From contig JAPYMA010003053.1 of the NCBI GenBank assembly GCA_035041965.1, positions 496,001 to 560,000 of the forward strand: DNA of 64,000 nt, written 5' to 3'. This DNA is from Anisakis pegreffii. Its lineage: Eukaryota; Nematoda; Chromadorea; Rhabditida; Anisakidae. Every line of letters begins with the position of its first letter. Position 1 is the stretch's first letter. Positions 50,903-63,372 of the stretch are shown here, piece after piece. The notes under the pieces were generated by a model. The model was given only the letters and a program-made list of their open reading frames with translations. It searched no databases and was not told the origin of the DNA. The translations under genes were made by a program, and so were the position numbers.

Positions 50903-53900
50903 TTATGATTTCGCACCACGACCCCGGCCTCGTCCTCGACCAGAGCTCGCTGCACCTCTGCCCGTTTTGGCAGCAGCGTTCCCACCTCGACCCCCTCTTG
51001 CTGATCGACCTGCAAACATTAAAAAATAAGTTCACTTCCACAAAAATATGAAACCAAAGTTCATACTGCCTACAAATCCTGTTCGAGAATGTGTTTTCAA
51101 AAACATACCGAATCTAACCAAACTCACCAAACGGAAATTCCCAACCATGTTCACAAAATTTCAAACCGACCAATACGTCACAAAACCAAAACTCCCCCCC
51201 CCAAGAAAAGAAAAATCCATTCACCTGAAGTCTTCGTTGACGCTTTCGATTGTGATGACTGCGCACTTGCATCTTCGTCATTATCGTCCGACACCTCATT
51301 CGGATCATCGTCATTCGCACCCACCTCAATCAAATTTCCTTCCTCATCGAGTTCCATTTCAACGCCCACCGCTAAAATCCACTAACATTATTAATAATAT
51401 CATTCTTATCATAACGCGAACATTTCACTTATAATTTTATTCTCTAAATTGTTACTTATAAATAAGCAAATACTGAGAATTTTACTCGTTAAACGATTTT
51501 TTCAGCACAAAAGTACCACTAATCAATGTGAAAATCGAAGCAGAACCGTAACTAACCATCAACAGCTCCCTTCCGACGTCCCTTTGAAACCTCATCAACT
51601 GCATACGGCAGTAAGCGATGTTCCTTATTGAGCGCTCGAGTTAAGGCCGCTTTCACCTGAACACTTGCAAATGGATCAAACGTTATATCAGTTACAAAAT
51701 CACCTAAGACATTCATCTAAAACTATGAGAAACTGGCTGATATTCTTCGAATTTCGTTTCCAACTCCATCACGAGCAAATCAACTATCAATCTCACAATC
51801 CAATTTCCCTTTCCATCTTATCAATAACAAGTAAAGCCAAACCTTCGACTGTATTTTCGCACCGGGATCCTTCATTCCAGGCCATACAGCCAACTCAGCA
51901 ATTGCTTCAGAATCTTCGCGTGTGAAATCGTACTCTTCATACATCGCAATCACATCGCTAAAACACCACTCACTCATTTTAACATCTCTATTAATCCCTA
52001 TCATAACTGTTACATCAATTGACAGTGCTGTCATTCAATACTGAAAAGGAGTGAAGTTTCGGTAGTCATTCGCGAACAGCGATCTTTGCCTAACGAAAAG
52101 ATCCCCCGAAATTTGACAATTTTCTGACACAAGATCTCCCCGTTCCCTATCCAATCACTCTATTATCCTCACAATCAACGAATATCCTCAAATCAGTGTA
52201 GCACTCGTTGCGAACAGATCATCCAATGCTCGTAGATGTTCTGTGTAAAAAAAGTGCTTTTATTCTATGACCATATTATCAGATCGTATTCGATAATCTA
52301 TAGCATATAGCTACATACGACTACGTTCTATTCATTTCTATGGTCAACATCATTTCACATTAATATTTCCACGATTACTGATTAGTCTGCTCAGCTATGA
52401 TAAGCGATCGATCAGGGTGTGCCCATTCAATTATTCAGCAGAGACCAGGTTCACTTCAGGCTCTCCGTGAGAACAAATAATATTTTCCTCTATCCGCATA
52501 ATCAAAAACACCACCAATAAAATTTCTTAAGATCACTCATCTGCGATAATCTATTGGGGAATTCCACTCAAGTACCTCAAAATTCCCACCTTATTCCATC
52601 GTTTTCTCGCTCAACCAAAGGTCGACACAACCGATCTCTGAACACTGGAACATAATCGGTCACCATGGAATGACAATCGGCTGATATTCTGAAACGGATT
52701 CAATCAAACAACTGGACTGATAAAAACCGAACCAATCTCACAGAAGACATGAAAGAAAATGGAAGTTTCCAACAAACGAAACATTTATTTCCTAATAACG
52801 AGAAACCTTTAGAAAAAAAATGAAACTCAGAGTGAAACGCACTTGAGATGTGTATGCGATATCAATTGTCTCATCAAACGTTGCCGTTTGTTATATGTCG
52901 AATTCTTGCCCAGCCATGACGGGAAATTTATCATTGACTTCAAGAAACCGTTCATATGCATCGACGGAAGAATCGCTGAGAAAAGAGCCTAGAATTCGCT
53001 AGGACGATTAAATCACTGCATCCATACTATCAAAAATAACAACTCCAATCAAATTAAAATGACGCATAAAAACGTTAATAAAGGTTCAATGAAAATCACT
53101 GAATAGCTTGAAAGTACACAGAAATCACTGGCTGCTTGGCTCAGTCAGTACAAACCTGTTCATTCAACAAACTCCACGCGCCCGTTGTTCGAATCGCTCT
53201 ATCGATGATATCTCCACTCGATATACTATCGGCTGCTTTTCGAAGTGCTGATAATCTTTCACTTTTACTAAAATCATTCAACACAATTATTATTTCCAAA
53301 TCCTTTCAACTAGACCATAACCTAGATTGCTCGTATTACAAATCCATTCATACATACTCGTGGTATCACTGACTATAACTGCTCGTATAGTTCACTATTT
53401 TGCCTCTTACTTCGCACAAAACGATCTTCATTCATCCAATATTACAGTTATGAGCAATACGACGTATAATTGTTCGCAATCAATCAAAATCAAAAGTGAC
53501 AAATTTGGCAACAAACCTCATTTTATTGTTTTGTATCGACGGATAATTCTCTTGAACGAATAAAGGCATTATTGAATAATCAGTGAAGAACATCTCCTGC
53601 TTCTCCAGCAACGTCGTGTTAGCATTCAGAATACGACGTGCTGCTTCGAAAGTATTCTACGAATTAATTCGTTCCCATTTTGAAGAGCAATATTTGAACA
53701 AATCCAGGAATCGAATAATTTCATCACCATTTTCATAAAACTCCGTATTTGGTTATGATAAATTTCATTACTGGTGATAATGTTTCTACTGCTGCTATTG
53801 CTATTACAATACTATTTTTACTGCTATTACAATACTAACTGTAAACAGATAGTGTAACGGGAATGAATCAAAAGCATACCACAGCGCAATCTTTTGGCTG

Positions 53901-56900
53901 GATATCAGCGCTTTTACCTCCACTTCCAAGGCTTAGTAGTTGTAAATTGTAAATGGTCTGTCGAACATCATGATTTGATGCTTCAATAAACTCATCGATT
54001 TGTTCCTTTGTCAATTTCAACTTCTCTTGAAAGGCGATCGTTTGCATTCGTGACTGAAAATTACTTCAATGAGAAACATGAAATAAAGGAAGAAATGTTG
54101 GGAAGAACAAGAATAATCCACTCCAAAATCAAACAAGCACAAAAGATTGATAGACTCATTCCAAACATTCAAAACGAACCCTTATTTGCTCCACTCGTGG
54201 TCGTTGGAATCGAACATCAAAACAATAATTCACCAACGAGCGCATTTTTGTGGACTGACGATCGTTGCAAATACATATGATGGGTATACGCGTATCTTTG
54301 ATCATTTGTATTAATTCAGCCAACTGAAACGGCAATAATATTCACAAAAATATGAATAAAAATGTAACAATACACATGCAAACTACTGAATATGGATAAC
54401 ACAACACAATACATACAAATACTCACTAATACGGCATCATTATCATTAACGCCACTGTCACAAACAATGAATATACCATATGTAATCTAACGTGCAAAAC
54501 GGAAACTTACACCAGATCTATCCTCAGTCCCGCTCATACCATCGACTTCGTCCATTATTAGAACATGTCCAAGTTCATCCGATTTAGCTACTGAAACAGA
54601 AAAACGTCTGGACGAATCGCTAACAAGGCTGATTCAAATCAAGCAATTCGTGTAAACACTCTTTGGCCAAAAAGTTACAAAAAAAATTTAAAACAGATCA
54701 AAATTCAACCTCTCGTTGGTTTTGATTTTGTGCTAAAATATTCGTCAATTTGATGACATCCCACTAATTCTGCAACTTTCGATTCCAAAAATTTCTTATT
54801 CCTTGCATCCGACGCGTTCATTTCGATATATTGCAGGCCGAGTTCCTTGCAAGCTAGCGTCGCACATGTTGTTTTGCCAATTCCTCAAAAAGTTTAGAAT
54901 TATTTTTGTCATTGCGCATTTTATAATACACTGTGTGAACTTCAATTGAACGTTTTCAAATATGTAACAAGCACTCTTTTTCAGAGCATTTCTAAACGAA
55001 TCAATTTTAAGCAGATGGCTTTCAAATAAACCTACCATTACAAGTACCTCAATGAATATGCAACAACAACAAAAGAAACAAGCACAGTATAATAAGAATG
55101 AATGTTAACCTGGAGGTCCGCTCAGCAATATGGCTTTGAAAGAACTCCAGTCACTCTGCGCCATCCACGGCGGTGGTCGCGCTGTAATTGAACGTGTACT
55201 ATCAAATAGGAATTTATACGATGAATCTTTAAAATGAAATTACTGCAAAGTTTGAAAACGCCCAATCGGAGCAAATAGAACAAATAATCTCATCTTAATT
55301 GCATCTGATTGCAAGAAATTTAAAAAGAATGAAAAATTTTGAACGTATCGAAAAACATGGAATATATAAACAACTGGGCATAATATGAACGCGCACGTAC
55401 GTCGTTTCACTTTAGCTCCCTCACCCAGATGATATTTTGGCCAATCTCGTAGCCAACCCAATATCTTATTCATTGGAGATTTGTCACCATTCTGCCCAAC
55501 CAAATGTTTAATGCTTGTTGGCTTATACTTATCAACCCATGGTAACGTCTGCAAGTGGAAGATATCACAAAAATTCTTGTGCTAAATGCTCCTGAATGGT
55601 TTATACTTTTCTCCAAATGAAAAATCGAATCCATCGGAATCCAAAAGTTCTTCAAAGAAAAAAATTGGCATGATTAATAAGCTGAACAAAAATAACGTGA
55701 AAGAAACTGTTTCATACAATGGCAACAGGCTGTGCCGATTTAGCAACCAGATTCGTGCTCAGTTTTGTCGATTCCGACTTTTGAACGCTTCCGACATCCT
55801 CACTATCTTGCACAATTGCCTTTTTTTGCCGTACTTCCTTCACGCCTTTGGGTGATGACTGAGTTGTCTGCTGTAGAATGATTATTACTTAAGATTTGCA
55901 AATGCAATGCAATGACATTGTTATAATCGGAATAAAATAGACAAAAAAACTGCAATATTTAATCTGCATCGCCTACGTTTTGTTTTAAAAAACGGTAACA
56001 TATTGAAAACACTCAGTTTTACAATCCTCCAAACTGAATTATTCAATTAGACTCTGCTCACAAAACACTGACTAATTAATAAATTGCTGCTTACTTGTTC
56101 AAAACTCTTTTTTGATTTTACCGCTTCATCATTATGCTTCACTGAATCTGATGCATCCTTCAGCTCTTCGTCACCTTTTTCATGATGCCGTTTCAATTCC
56201 TTCTCCACACTTGAACGCTTCGATTTGGGTGATTCAGTATGATGCGGCTTTGACGCCTTGTCAGATGCCTTTTCCCCTTTCTCTTTATCGTTCCTGGCTG
56301 ACCGTCGAGGTGATGCACGTATTTCGGATACAATCGCTTCTGAATCCAACTTCTTGGTTGGGCTTCGATGCGAATGTCGATCGGGGGATGTGCTCTGCAC
56401 ACTGCCGGCTGCAGTTTCTGCCTCGAAGTTGTCAAGATCGGCTGATTCATGGTGCTTTCTAGGTGATTTCCTTCGAGACGGCGATAGATCCTTTTGCTGG
56501 TTTTTGGTTGGAGACGTTTTCTTGGAATGTTGTTGCTGTGGCTCTTCTCTGTTTTTCTCTTTAGCAAGCTCTTCGTTCGTTTTACCGAAATTATTAAAGA
56601 ACTCCGTGGGATCAATTTTGGATATTTGTGGTCGAGGGATTGCCTTTGTTTTGCCATTATCTAAAGTTGAAGAATGCTATTAATCCGAATGAAAGAATAT
56701 GCGGGTTGAATAAAACAAATTGAAGTTCATTTGTTATAGACATTAATTTGAAAATATAAGGCATGTGGCTGTGCGACCCGATAGAGTTCTGAAACAGAAG
56801 ACAGTAAGTCATATATTCGTCACAATAACCGACCTTTGGAAGTTGCCTTCGCTTTATTCGCAATATTCTTCGAAAACTCCAATTTTGATTGGCCAGGAGG

Positions 56901-58276
56901 CAACACGGCTGCAGTACGTTTTCCTTTCTTCAGCGGCGGAGCGGGCACAAAACTGGAGTCTTCATCTGAATCGCTGATCTCCACCTTCAAATTTGCACAA
57001 ATTACTGATGTCATCCTCAAAATTTCCATTTAACAGCTGATGAAATATCGTATGATGGGATTATTGCTTAAATTCGTCAAATTCACAACGAAGGTTAGTT
57101 AAACTAATTTTTTCCAACTGATTCGCCATACTGGAAAATTCGAGTTGGTATTAAAAAAATGAGAAAACTGATATGGAAATCCACTCTTTTCAACTTGTTC
57201 AACGGAAATTGAAGTCAATTACCGCAGAATATTTCGTCTCATTCACAATTCTCTGCACAAATCACCCTGATATTCCCGTCACCACAAAAACAAACTCCAA
57301 AAACAAATGAATTCACAAATACAGCTTGACGGTAATCTGCGTTATTCACAAAACATACTTCATCATCTCTATCGTTCTGCTTTGATGATGTTTTCGAGCT
57401 TTCAGCTATATCAGTTTCCTTTGGACTCGGTGAGATTTTCGCGCCTCTTCTCTGTGGTCTTGGCTGAGATGCTGACGGCGGTAAATCATCATCTGTAATA
57501 AATAAACATCATCATAAAATCGGTCACCATCTAAACAATCACAGCAAATTGCATAAGTCCCGCGATCTAAGGTATCGGTGGTTCTGCACTATAACTACAG
57601 CATTTCCTATATTTTAGCACGAATTTCTGAAAATTTTCGATATATATGAAAATTTTCAGAATGAGAAAAACCACTAAAAATCTTTTGAAAAGTCTGAAGT
57701 GTACATTATATCGAATCCTTTTCAACCAAATAATATTTTTACAGACCAAAACACCCAGAAACCTGATGAGGAAAGCTGTATGACACGTGGTTTCTTAGAC
57801 TTCTGAAGGTGTTTCCTCGTTTCGGCTGGTAACGGATTCTCGCTATCACCTGAAAATGAACCAGATGTTTTAGGCAATTTGAAGTTCAAACATTAAATCT
57901 CTGGAAGCGATTACAGTCGAAGAACTTGCATACAGAACGATGTGACTACATTCAATGTCAAATCAGTGACAAGGAGAGGGAGGAAAGATCCAAAAGAGTT
58001 TTTTGGATCTTTCAATAAAGATCTAAGCTCAAAAAATCCTTCCCTCTCCAAAACATAAACGCTTGAAGGAATTACTTTATATTACAAGCAAAACTTACTA
58101 TCAGATGAGAGCTGCAGATGGCGTGATCTTTTCTGCGAAACAGCGGCCGGATGCTTTTTGTTTGGTGATTTCATCTGCACTGGACTTCCCTTTGAATTGC
58201 GAACTTCGGTCAAAGCACTCTTACCACTGCCAGCTGGTTTCCCACCGAAAAACTTACGAATGTCCTGTAAATGCAT
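50903..58276 (-). CDS. rfc1: Replication factor C subunit 1 (RFC1), 20 exons
   Basis: This is the large subunit of the RFC clamp loader, which opens PCNA at primer ends. Exons: 58276-58099, 57849-57763, 57492-57359, 56984-56834, 56660-56095, 55870-55718, 55548-55401, 55181-55110, 54883-54710, 54590-54511, 54323-54180, 54053-53880, 53656-53517, 53267-53156, 52988-52843, 52688-52590, 51957-51843, 51656-51557, 51371-51225, 51009-50903; phases agree throughout, 1008 aa. The start DIRKFFGG matches the PCNA-contacting N-terminus. Residues 30-420 are Ser/Lys/Glu-rich, probably disordered and nuclear-targeting (SPRRKSPRKHHE). LPWVDKYKPTS (425-435) opens the AAA+ module: Walker A SGPPGIGKTT (493-502), Walker B LIMDEVDG (565-572), sensor 1 PIICICNDR, then RFQRPRVEQI. 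The RFC1-type C-terminus follows (FFTDYSIMPLFVQENY, INFPSWLGKNS, VKAALTRALNKEHRL), then an acidic stretch and an RG-rich tail ending at 50903. No BRCT domain is seen. The exon 3-4 junction (acceptor TTTGAAG) is uncertain. The ATG at 58276 overlaps a possible TTTACAG acceptor, so the true start may lie in an upstream exon. Confidence 0.95.
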
Positions 58277-58294
58277 TGTGATTATGATTTGCAT

Positions 58295-61200
58295 ACTACA
58301 TGGATAATCCGATTACAACACTGCAGTCATAATTATCATAAAACCAATCCTGAAAAAGTTCAACAGACATACAGCTAAAACCATAATCAGATCATGTTAT
58401 AAAGTAAAAATGAAAATTTCAAAGGAACTACCATAATAAGTTGCTTTCAAAACTTTGCAAAGACGTCTACGAAATTTTCACAAACAATTTTTTGGTGGTG
58501 AATATCAGTCGACGAATATTATTCGGATGGTTCCGTTTTCGCGATAGCTCAGAATATGACTGAATGTCTGGATCTTCAAAATAAACGACAGTAATGTATC
58601 TGAAAACTCACAATGCACTGATTAGTGCAGTATGAAAAAGTATTTACCATTCAACATTCAATAGCATTCATGACAACAATACGATACAAACATGGATCAT
58701 GGCGTGGAAGATACTACCTATTCCTACCAATTCATTCGTGATTTCGGTTGCGGCATATGATCACGTTAGTGAGATATCCCCACTTGAATCAGAAGCGAAG
58801 GTACAAAGCTTAAACATCTTATTCATAAACCAACAAGACAGCTTTACCTTGCACCCACTTTCAATACAATCAGCAAACTACAACTATCAAAATGCGGTAA
58901 TTAAATGAGTAAAAAACTTCTCGATTTCATATACTCCTTACATTTTTACACGATCATACCCATGCGTACAATAAAATTATAATTACCATTGTTAGGAAGC
59001 GTCCCGTTTAATTGTTTGCGTTGTATTTTTACACATGACTTTATTTCAAAACGCAATTTGTCTAAAACTATTCATTGTCCTCAGGTTTCCCCTTAGCAAA
59101 AATTTCAAAACACTATGAAAACTGTGGATATTGCATTTTATTGCAAGCTGAAGAATTCCTCGTCAGGACAGTCGCAACAGCTTGATATGACGTACACCAA
59201 AGATCAACAAACAACCTTCACGGAACCACAAGAAGCATTTCATCATCAACACTTTAAAATGGATTCAAAAAATATTTTTAAAAAATACATAAAGAGAAAA
59301 TAAAAAGAATAAGAAAAACTAAAAAAAGAAAACAAAAATATTTAAAAAATTACAACCCAAAAAATGAAAAAAAGAATAAAAAATGAACAAAAAACAAAAC
59401 AATTTACTACATTCTCATCTTATTGCGATCGAAAAAATTACAACTTATAAATTCATCATAATTATCGCTAATTAAATATCAAATTACAAATAAATCACAA
59501 ATGAACCGCTTACGCACCGCAGCGGTACGTCTCGGCTCATTGCCAAAAATCGGCCCGCACGGCGGTTTGCCGCATGAAAAGTACGAAAAGTGAGGGGTGG
59601 GCAAAATATTTTCACGATACGTTCCCATTATCGATTTTGCGCTCAAACTCGATCAGCACTGAATCATTTTAGATTCTGATTTCGGATTAGAATTTGGGAC
59701 CCTTTTCTCGATATTTCCGACAGTTACGATGTCGATTTGGTGGACTTTCGGCAAAGTTATAAGCAAAAAACTGTCAAAATTTTGCACCTCATTTGAAAAA
59801 CCGCTCAAAGGTTGGCACAACGAGGTGAAACCGCGAAATTGAATATTTGCGTTTATCTTGATCTCCGCCACATTAATACATAATATTAATGTTTGTATAT
59901 GCTATTATGTTGATGATGTTTTTATGTGTTAATAGTATAAATGATGTTTGTATTTTCTATAAATAAAAATGAATGATAAAAACTTGTGTTGTGTTACATG
60001 GACACTTTGAACGAGATAAAATATCAAAGTTATCGAAAGCGGAGCAAAAAAATTTTCCATTAAAATTTCATAAAAAATCCTGACCTAACGACCCCTTATC
60101 ATCTCAAAATCCGCAATTTCTGCATATCATATCTCAGCTTAGGATAAACATTTTGAGATACTGAGAATGGTTTAAGATGGCTTTGGCCGTGTAAACTACA
60201 ATATCACAAGGAGAGCTCTGATCCATCAACAAAATCCCGCACTTCGAGACCGTAAAGACCGCAAAAACCGTCATTTCATGATTTTTGGCCAATGGATTCA
60301 TTTTGTAAAGGTAACGCAAATTTGGCATCAGTTGAGTTGGAATGAGGCACTGTGGGCAATGAAATAGGAATCAGCTCAACTGTAGCCATTCTTGTGTTCC
60401 GACCGTAAAATGTGTTACCACTCGATTTCTAAGCATCATCATAGCGGTTTCTACCGTCCGATTTCGCAGAAGAAAACCATTAAAAAAAACAAAACAATTG
60501 CAACATTTAGTTTCACTGTCCTTTTGAGGGATTTTTCTGACCTCTCATGCAGCCATAATTTTATACTTTTCGTTGTGTACTCTCGTTGTATGCTTATGTT
60601 TTATACTCTCGTCAAGCTGAACCGATTGGTACAAATCTTATCGCAAAAAATGATCTCACTAGGAACTTCACAAAACCCTGACCACACATATCTATTACGA
60701 TTTCAAAATCCGCATTGTCGAGATATCGTGTTTCTACTGGCTGCTGGGTGTAGTGACCTGAGTTTCCAAAAGCTTCTACTAGACAAGTGAACGAAATTCC
60801 GAGTTCAGCTAGACATTCAGAGTTCAACTAGACAAAGTTCAGCTTGAGCGTTACAGTTGGAAAGAGGAGCATGCATCTACATCTACCATTACAGTTGCCA
60901 TTTACATTACCGTTACATTTGCCATGGGCTCAAGCACTGACCATTCCATTTGCCACCGTCTTTGCGGGTTTATTCACGAACTTCCTCACTCAGATAGAAC
61001 GAAAGAAGAGCATGCATGAACACTCAGAATCACCGACTGAAACTGTTGAACAGCTCCATACGAAACCTGACCCATGTCTGCCAGAGGGAAATGCAGACGG
61101 TTCTTTCGAAGCTGCATGCTTTCCACAGAAGAAAAAAATCGGACATAAGTCACAGACAGCAACCCTTCCTGTGCATATTACTAAACCTCAAACAGTGATG

Positions 61201-62540
61201 CTCATTCGAACTCACTGATCTCATCGTAGGATTTAAGCTAACATGCATTAAACGCCAAACCATGAATGCCATACATGCTTTGCAATTCCTATGCACGCTA
61301 AATGACTAAATGCCTTTCACAGACTCCGTCTCACTTCTAGAAAATCTATAAGCCTATTCGAGAATTCTTGTCTTTTTTATTATATTATCATGTTATCATG
61401 TTTTTTTGTCATATCATCATGTTATTCGAAATAAGCTAATTCATGGCTCGAGAATTGACTCACTATGCATGAGCTATATGTGCGATGTTCCTCAATTCAT
61501 CATTACTCATCTCATTTACACTTTGCTGAATTAATAACAGTGCTTTGCATTAGTAAATTTTCTAAATGCCTTCTCGAAGCCTTTGAATTTCAAGTCCTCA
61601 GTTCCTAACTGTGATGTAAACAATCTTAGAACCTACACTGCACTTGAATTCACTCAAACCTATCGTCACAAAACTATAACAGTTGCTGCCATGACAATTC
61701 TAAACCCGACAGATCCTGACGACTCGTTGATCCTTCCAGGCGAGTTCGGTGTAATGTGTGGCAACACGTGGAAAAACATTTAATACAGCTGTCGCGCCAC
61801 GCACAATTGATATTTTCAAATTTATCCAAATCTCGGCAAAAGCTTATGTCCAAGTAAGAGCATCAAAATTGAGCCTGTTTCTATCATTAGACGTCGAATT
61901 GCACCCGAGTATTTCGTGCGGGGCTCTCTACATATTTTGCAATTCTGTCTCAATCATGGAACGCCACTAAATCATGCCCAGCAATACTTCACCTCATCAC
62001 GCCTGGCGCGACAGCATAAAAAAAACGAGGTAATGAACAACGAAAAGATGAACAAAGAGATGAAGGAACGAAAACACGAAATAATCATCACATCAGCAAC
62101 AGCACAAAACAATAACGACAACAGGACAATCAAACAAATTAATATAAAGAACAATTAACATAATCAAATTAACATATTTAATGCCTGTATATCTTTGCTT
62201 GCCTCCCGCCTTTCTGTTCCTCAACTTATAATCTGAGTGTTCAAATTATAAACTATGAGAAAATCTCACAATACTACCCCAAAAATGCTGTCTCAGAAAC
62301 ACTTTATTGAGGAAACACATATCAGCTCATTCCAAGCCTGAGAAAACCTTATGTCAGCGGTCAAGATAAGGTTTTAACCTCTATACGCAGTCCAAACCGC
62401 AGTCATCCAGTTCGATCCTGGCCCGGGACATAAGCTCTCGGAAGTTGTCAACTACTACAAACAGAAGCGATGGCGTTGAAATTTGAAGGTATTCAAATAT
62501 TCCCCTCTTAACAAACTGGAGAACTCGCAATGCTTCACAT
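58295..62540. other. Gene-free stretch upstream of RFC1
   Basis: This should contain the RFC1 promoter. No further gene is recognised. 59280-59480 is very A-rich. 59510-59590 is a short GC-rich patch (GCACCGCAGCGGTACG, CGGCCCGCACGGCGG) followed by 59640-60330, where minus-strand frames look like decayed repeat DNA. 60890-60960 has a small repeat of TACA(G/T)TTGCCAT. A polymerase III-type B box is noted near 62410. Confidence 0.4.
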
Positions 62541-63372
62541 CCCATTTAAATTGATTTCTCAAACTTATCAAGTACCTTATAAGCACTAAGGATGGACAGT
62601 AACTGCACTGGAATGGGAAATAGGGATTGCATCACAGAATTTGTATGAAGGCCATCATGACACTAGCTAATAGATAAGCTTCGGCGAGTAACCACAAATA
62701 CCTGAGAGATTTCTTCTCATAACACATTTGATAACATTGGAAGTTTATTCCAGCTCTTATCAAACAGCACTACGAGGAAAACGAGTCACCACTCAGCAAC
62801 TCGACTCTACAGGTGAGCGATCCAGGCGAACGTTCCAGACCTACCGCTAACTTCATAAGGCCATTCATACCCTACGTTCATGAAACTCAGTTTTAAAGGG
62901 ATATTTTTCTTCCTCTGATATGCCAGTGTAGCTATCAAAACTAAACTGAAGAACCCATAATGTCTCTCCTCTCATTTGAATGGATTTCTCAAACTTATCA
63001 AGTACCTTAACAACACCAATGACAGACAGTAACTGCACTGGCATGGGAAATAGGGATTGCATCACAGAATTTGTATGAAGGCCATCATGACACTAGCTAA
63101 TAGATAAGCTTCGGCGAGTAACCACAAACACCTGAGAGATTTCTTCTCATAACACATTTGATAACATTGGAAGTTTATTCCAGCTGTTATCAAACAGCAC
63201 TACGAAGAAGACGAGTCACCACTCAGCAACTCGACTCTACAGGTGAGCGGTCCAGGCGAACTTTCCAGACCTACCGCTAACTTCATAAGGCCATTCATAC
63301 CCTACGATCATGAAACTCAGTTTTAGAGGGATAGATTTCTTTTTTCGTATGCCAGTGCAGCTACTATGAACC
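62541..63372 (+). repeat. Tandem duplication, unit about 430 bp, two copies
   Basis: Copy 1 (62541-62970) and copy 2 (62971-63372) are nearly identical; for example ATTTCTCAAACTTATCAAGT starts at 62554 and 62984, and long stretches such as AGATAAGCTTCGGCGAGTAA are shared without change. Small differences sit around the 62580/63010 and 62900/63330 regions. Similarity ends in both near TATGCCAGTG(T/C)AGCTA. The minus strand has short frames across the start of each copy, one of which is broken by a stop in copy 1, so coding is unlikely. Confidence 0.9.

Noticed and set aside
50790..51385. Plus-strand proline-rich frames at the RFC1 3' end
   Set aside because: Antisense translation of the RG-rich tail and acidic exons of RFC1.
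56112..56683. Plus-strand frames of 116-141 codons and a second minus frame across RFC1 exon 5
   Set aside because: Exon 5 is a long low-complexity coding exon; the other frames are open only because of its biased composition.
57230..57300. BRCT-like string LEFVFVVTGISG on the minus strand in the RFC1 exon 3-4 gap
   Set aside because: It is followed at once by a stop, lies in the wrong order relative to the N-terminal exons and has no flanking splice signals; most likely chance.
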